Below, one piece after another: positions 63,419 to 64,000 of a stretch of DNA of 64,000 bases. The position numbers and the translations under genes are program-made. How positions within the stretch are numbered: position 1 is the stretch's first letter; each line of letters begins with the position of its first letter. The notes beneath the pieces were generated by a model. That model was not told the origin of the DNA, made no database searches, and saw only the letters and a list, made by a program, of their open reading frames with translations. Origin of the DNA: Dermatophagoides farinae (Eukaryota > Arthropoda > Arachnida > Sarcoptiformes > Pyroglyphidae); NCBI RefSeq assembly GCF_024713945.1, contig NC_134680.1, forward strand, positions 4,240,001 through 4,304,000, read 5' to 3'.

Positions 63419-64000
63419 TCATTTAAAAATTTGATTCATTAATGAAAAATAAAACAAACCTGATGAAACAGAATGTGTTTTAATTTTTGTTTCCATATTT
63501 AAACGATTTATATTCTGTTTATCAACCGTTGCTATAATCGAATCGATAAGATCGATACGTGAATCAAGACTATGTTGTTTATCGGTCAACATTAAACCCT
63601 TTATACGACGTCGTAATGCTGGTCCTGATTGCTGATTTCTATTTGAATCATGCATATGTTTAAAATGTTTTACATAATCATTGGCCATATCTTGATTATC
63701 GAAAATGGCCATAAAACTAGCGTTAATAATTTTTGGTGTACGTGGACAATTTGATAGTAATAAACTAGTACCGAACGCTGGTGATTTCTTTTTAATCTGT
63801 CCCAATGGCACACGTATAGAAGTGCCAATGTATCCCGTATGTTCGGGTGCAAATGATTTCAATACAATTGTTGCCATCTCTTTAATGAGATACCAATCAC
63901 GTTGTATGTCAGATAATTCGGTAGCGTTCGATGTTACCGTAAAGCGGATGACATATGTACCTTTCAATGATGCCGGTACACAATGTAATTTGCCGCTAGA
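63419..64000 (-). CDS. Hdc: Histidine decarboxylase, C-terminal part (cut by window edge)
   Basis: A PLP-dependent decarboxylase making histamine, the photoreceptor and mechanosensory transmitter of arthropods. Only the end is here. The frame is open to the window edge, with KLHCVPASLKGTYVIRFTVT, the conserved last strands of the group II decarboxylase fold, then ATELSDIQRDWYLIKEMATIVL. The catalytic PLP lysine lies outside the window. What singles out HDC from dopa or tyrosine decarboxylase is the tail, which I recall as conserved in insect HDC: FGTSLLLSNCPRTPKIINAS, FMAIFDNQD and then ALRRRIKGLMLTDKQHSLDS, like RRRVRGILMSGKQFSLDS in fly Hdc. The predicted end after SVSSGLFYF is plain sequence. 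A GTTTG donor inside it could instead lead to another exon, but little room remains before WDR61. The tail is much shorter than the long tail of fly Hdc. Confidence 0.88.
   Translation of the reverse strand, partial: SSGKLHCVPASLKGTYVIRFTVTSNATELSDIQRDWYLIKEMATIVLKSFAPEHTGYIGTSIRVPLGQIKKKSPAFGTSLLLSNCPRTPKIINASFMAIFDNQDMANDYVKHFKHMHDSNRNQQSGPALRRRIKGLMLTDKQHSLDSRIDLIDSIIATVDKQNINRLNMETKIKTHSVSSGLFYFSLMNQIFK

Overview
The window looks like nuclear DNA of an arthropod, most likely an astigmatid mite of the house-dust or scabies mite type. I infer this from the very AT-rich, microsatellite-laden spacers ((CA)n, (CAT)n, (CAA)n), the short introns of about 60-80 nt mixed with a few long ones, the strong His/Asn/Gln/Ser runs in proteins, and an arthropod gene set (histidine decarboxylase, ionotropic receptor, Gq alpha). 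The species is not proven by the sequence.

Layout. 1-10.9 kb is spacer with one small two-exon gene for an unrecognised secreted protein (4398-4981, with a TATA box). 10.9-31.7 kb is gene-dense: adenosine kinase (+), a mucin-like Ser/Thr-rich secreted protein (-), an intronless RCC1-repeat protein (+), a full-size ABCG transporter (-), TOMM7 (+), COA1 (-), the 25-residue ribosomal protein eL41 (+), an SRR1-domain protein (+) and a divergent ionotropic receptor (+). 32.0-41.3 kb is one giant DOCK1/myoblast-city-like gene (-). 41.3-53.3 kb is a gene-poor stretch holding a 2.2-kb hAT-type DNA transposon with a perfect 8-bp target duplication. 53.35-59.0 kb is G protein alpha-q (+) with a 4.2-kb first intron. 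62.0-63.2 kb is WDR61/SKI8 (+), and 63.4-64.0 kb is the 3' end of histidine decarboxylase (-), cut by the window edge.

Exon joins were worked out by hand from GT..AG sites, reading phase and homology remembered from the families. For AdK, mucin, ABCG, DOCK, Gq, WDR61 and the ionotropic receptor the spliced lengths come out as whole codons (358, 814, 1425, 3012, 353, 305 and 429 aa), which is a strong internal check.

The genes do not form one pathway. Thematically there are a mitochondrial pair facing each other (TOMM7, COA1), a translation gene sharing a divergent promoter region with COA1 (eL41), and signalling genes (Gq, DOCK, ionotropic receptor, HDC). The most unusual items are the full-length NBD-TMD-NBD-TMD ABCG transporter, a layout not usual in animals; the 3012-residue DOCK gene reduced to five coding exons, one intron of which can be read through in frame; the composite hAT element with an internal 42-bp minisatellite and a 94-bp-arm inverted repeat; and a 20-bp stem-loop just upstream of the Gq start codon. 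I found no CRISPR array, rRNA, recognisable tRNA or virus-like element.
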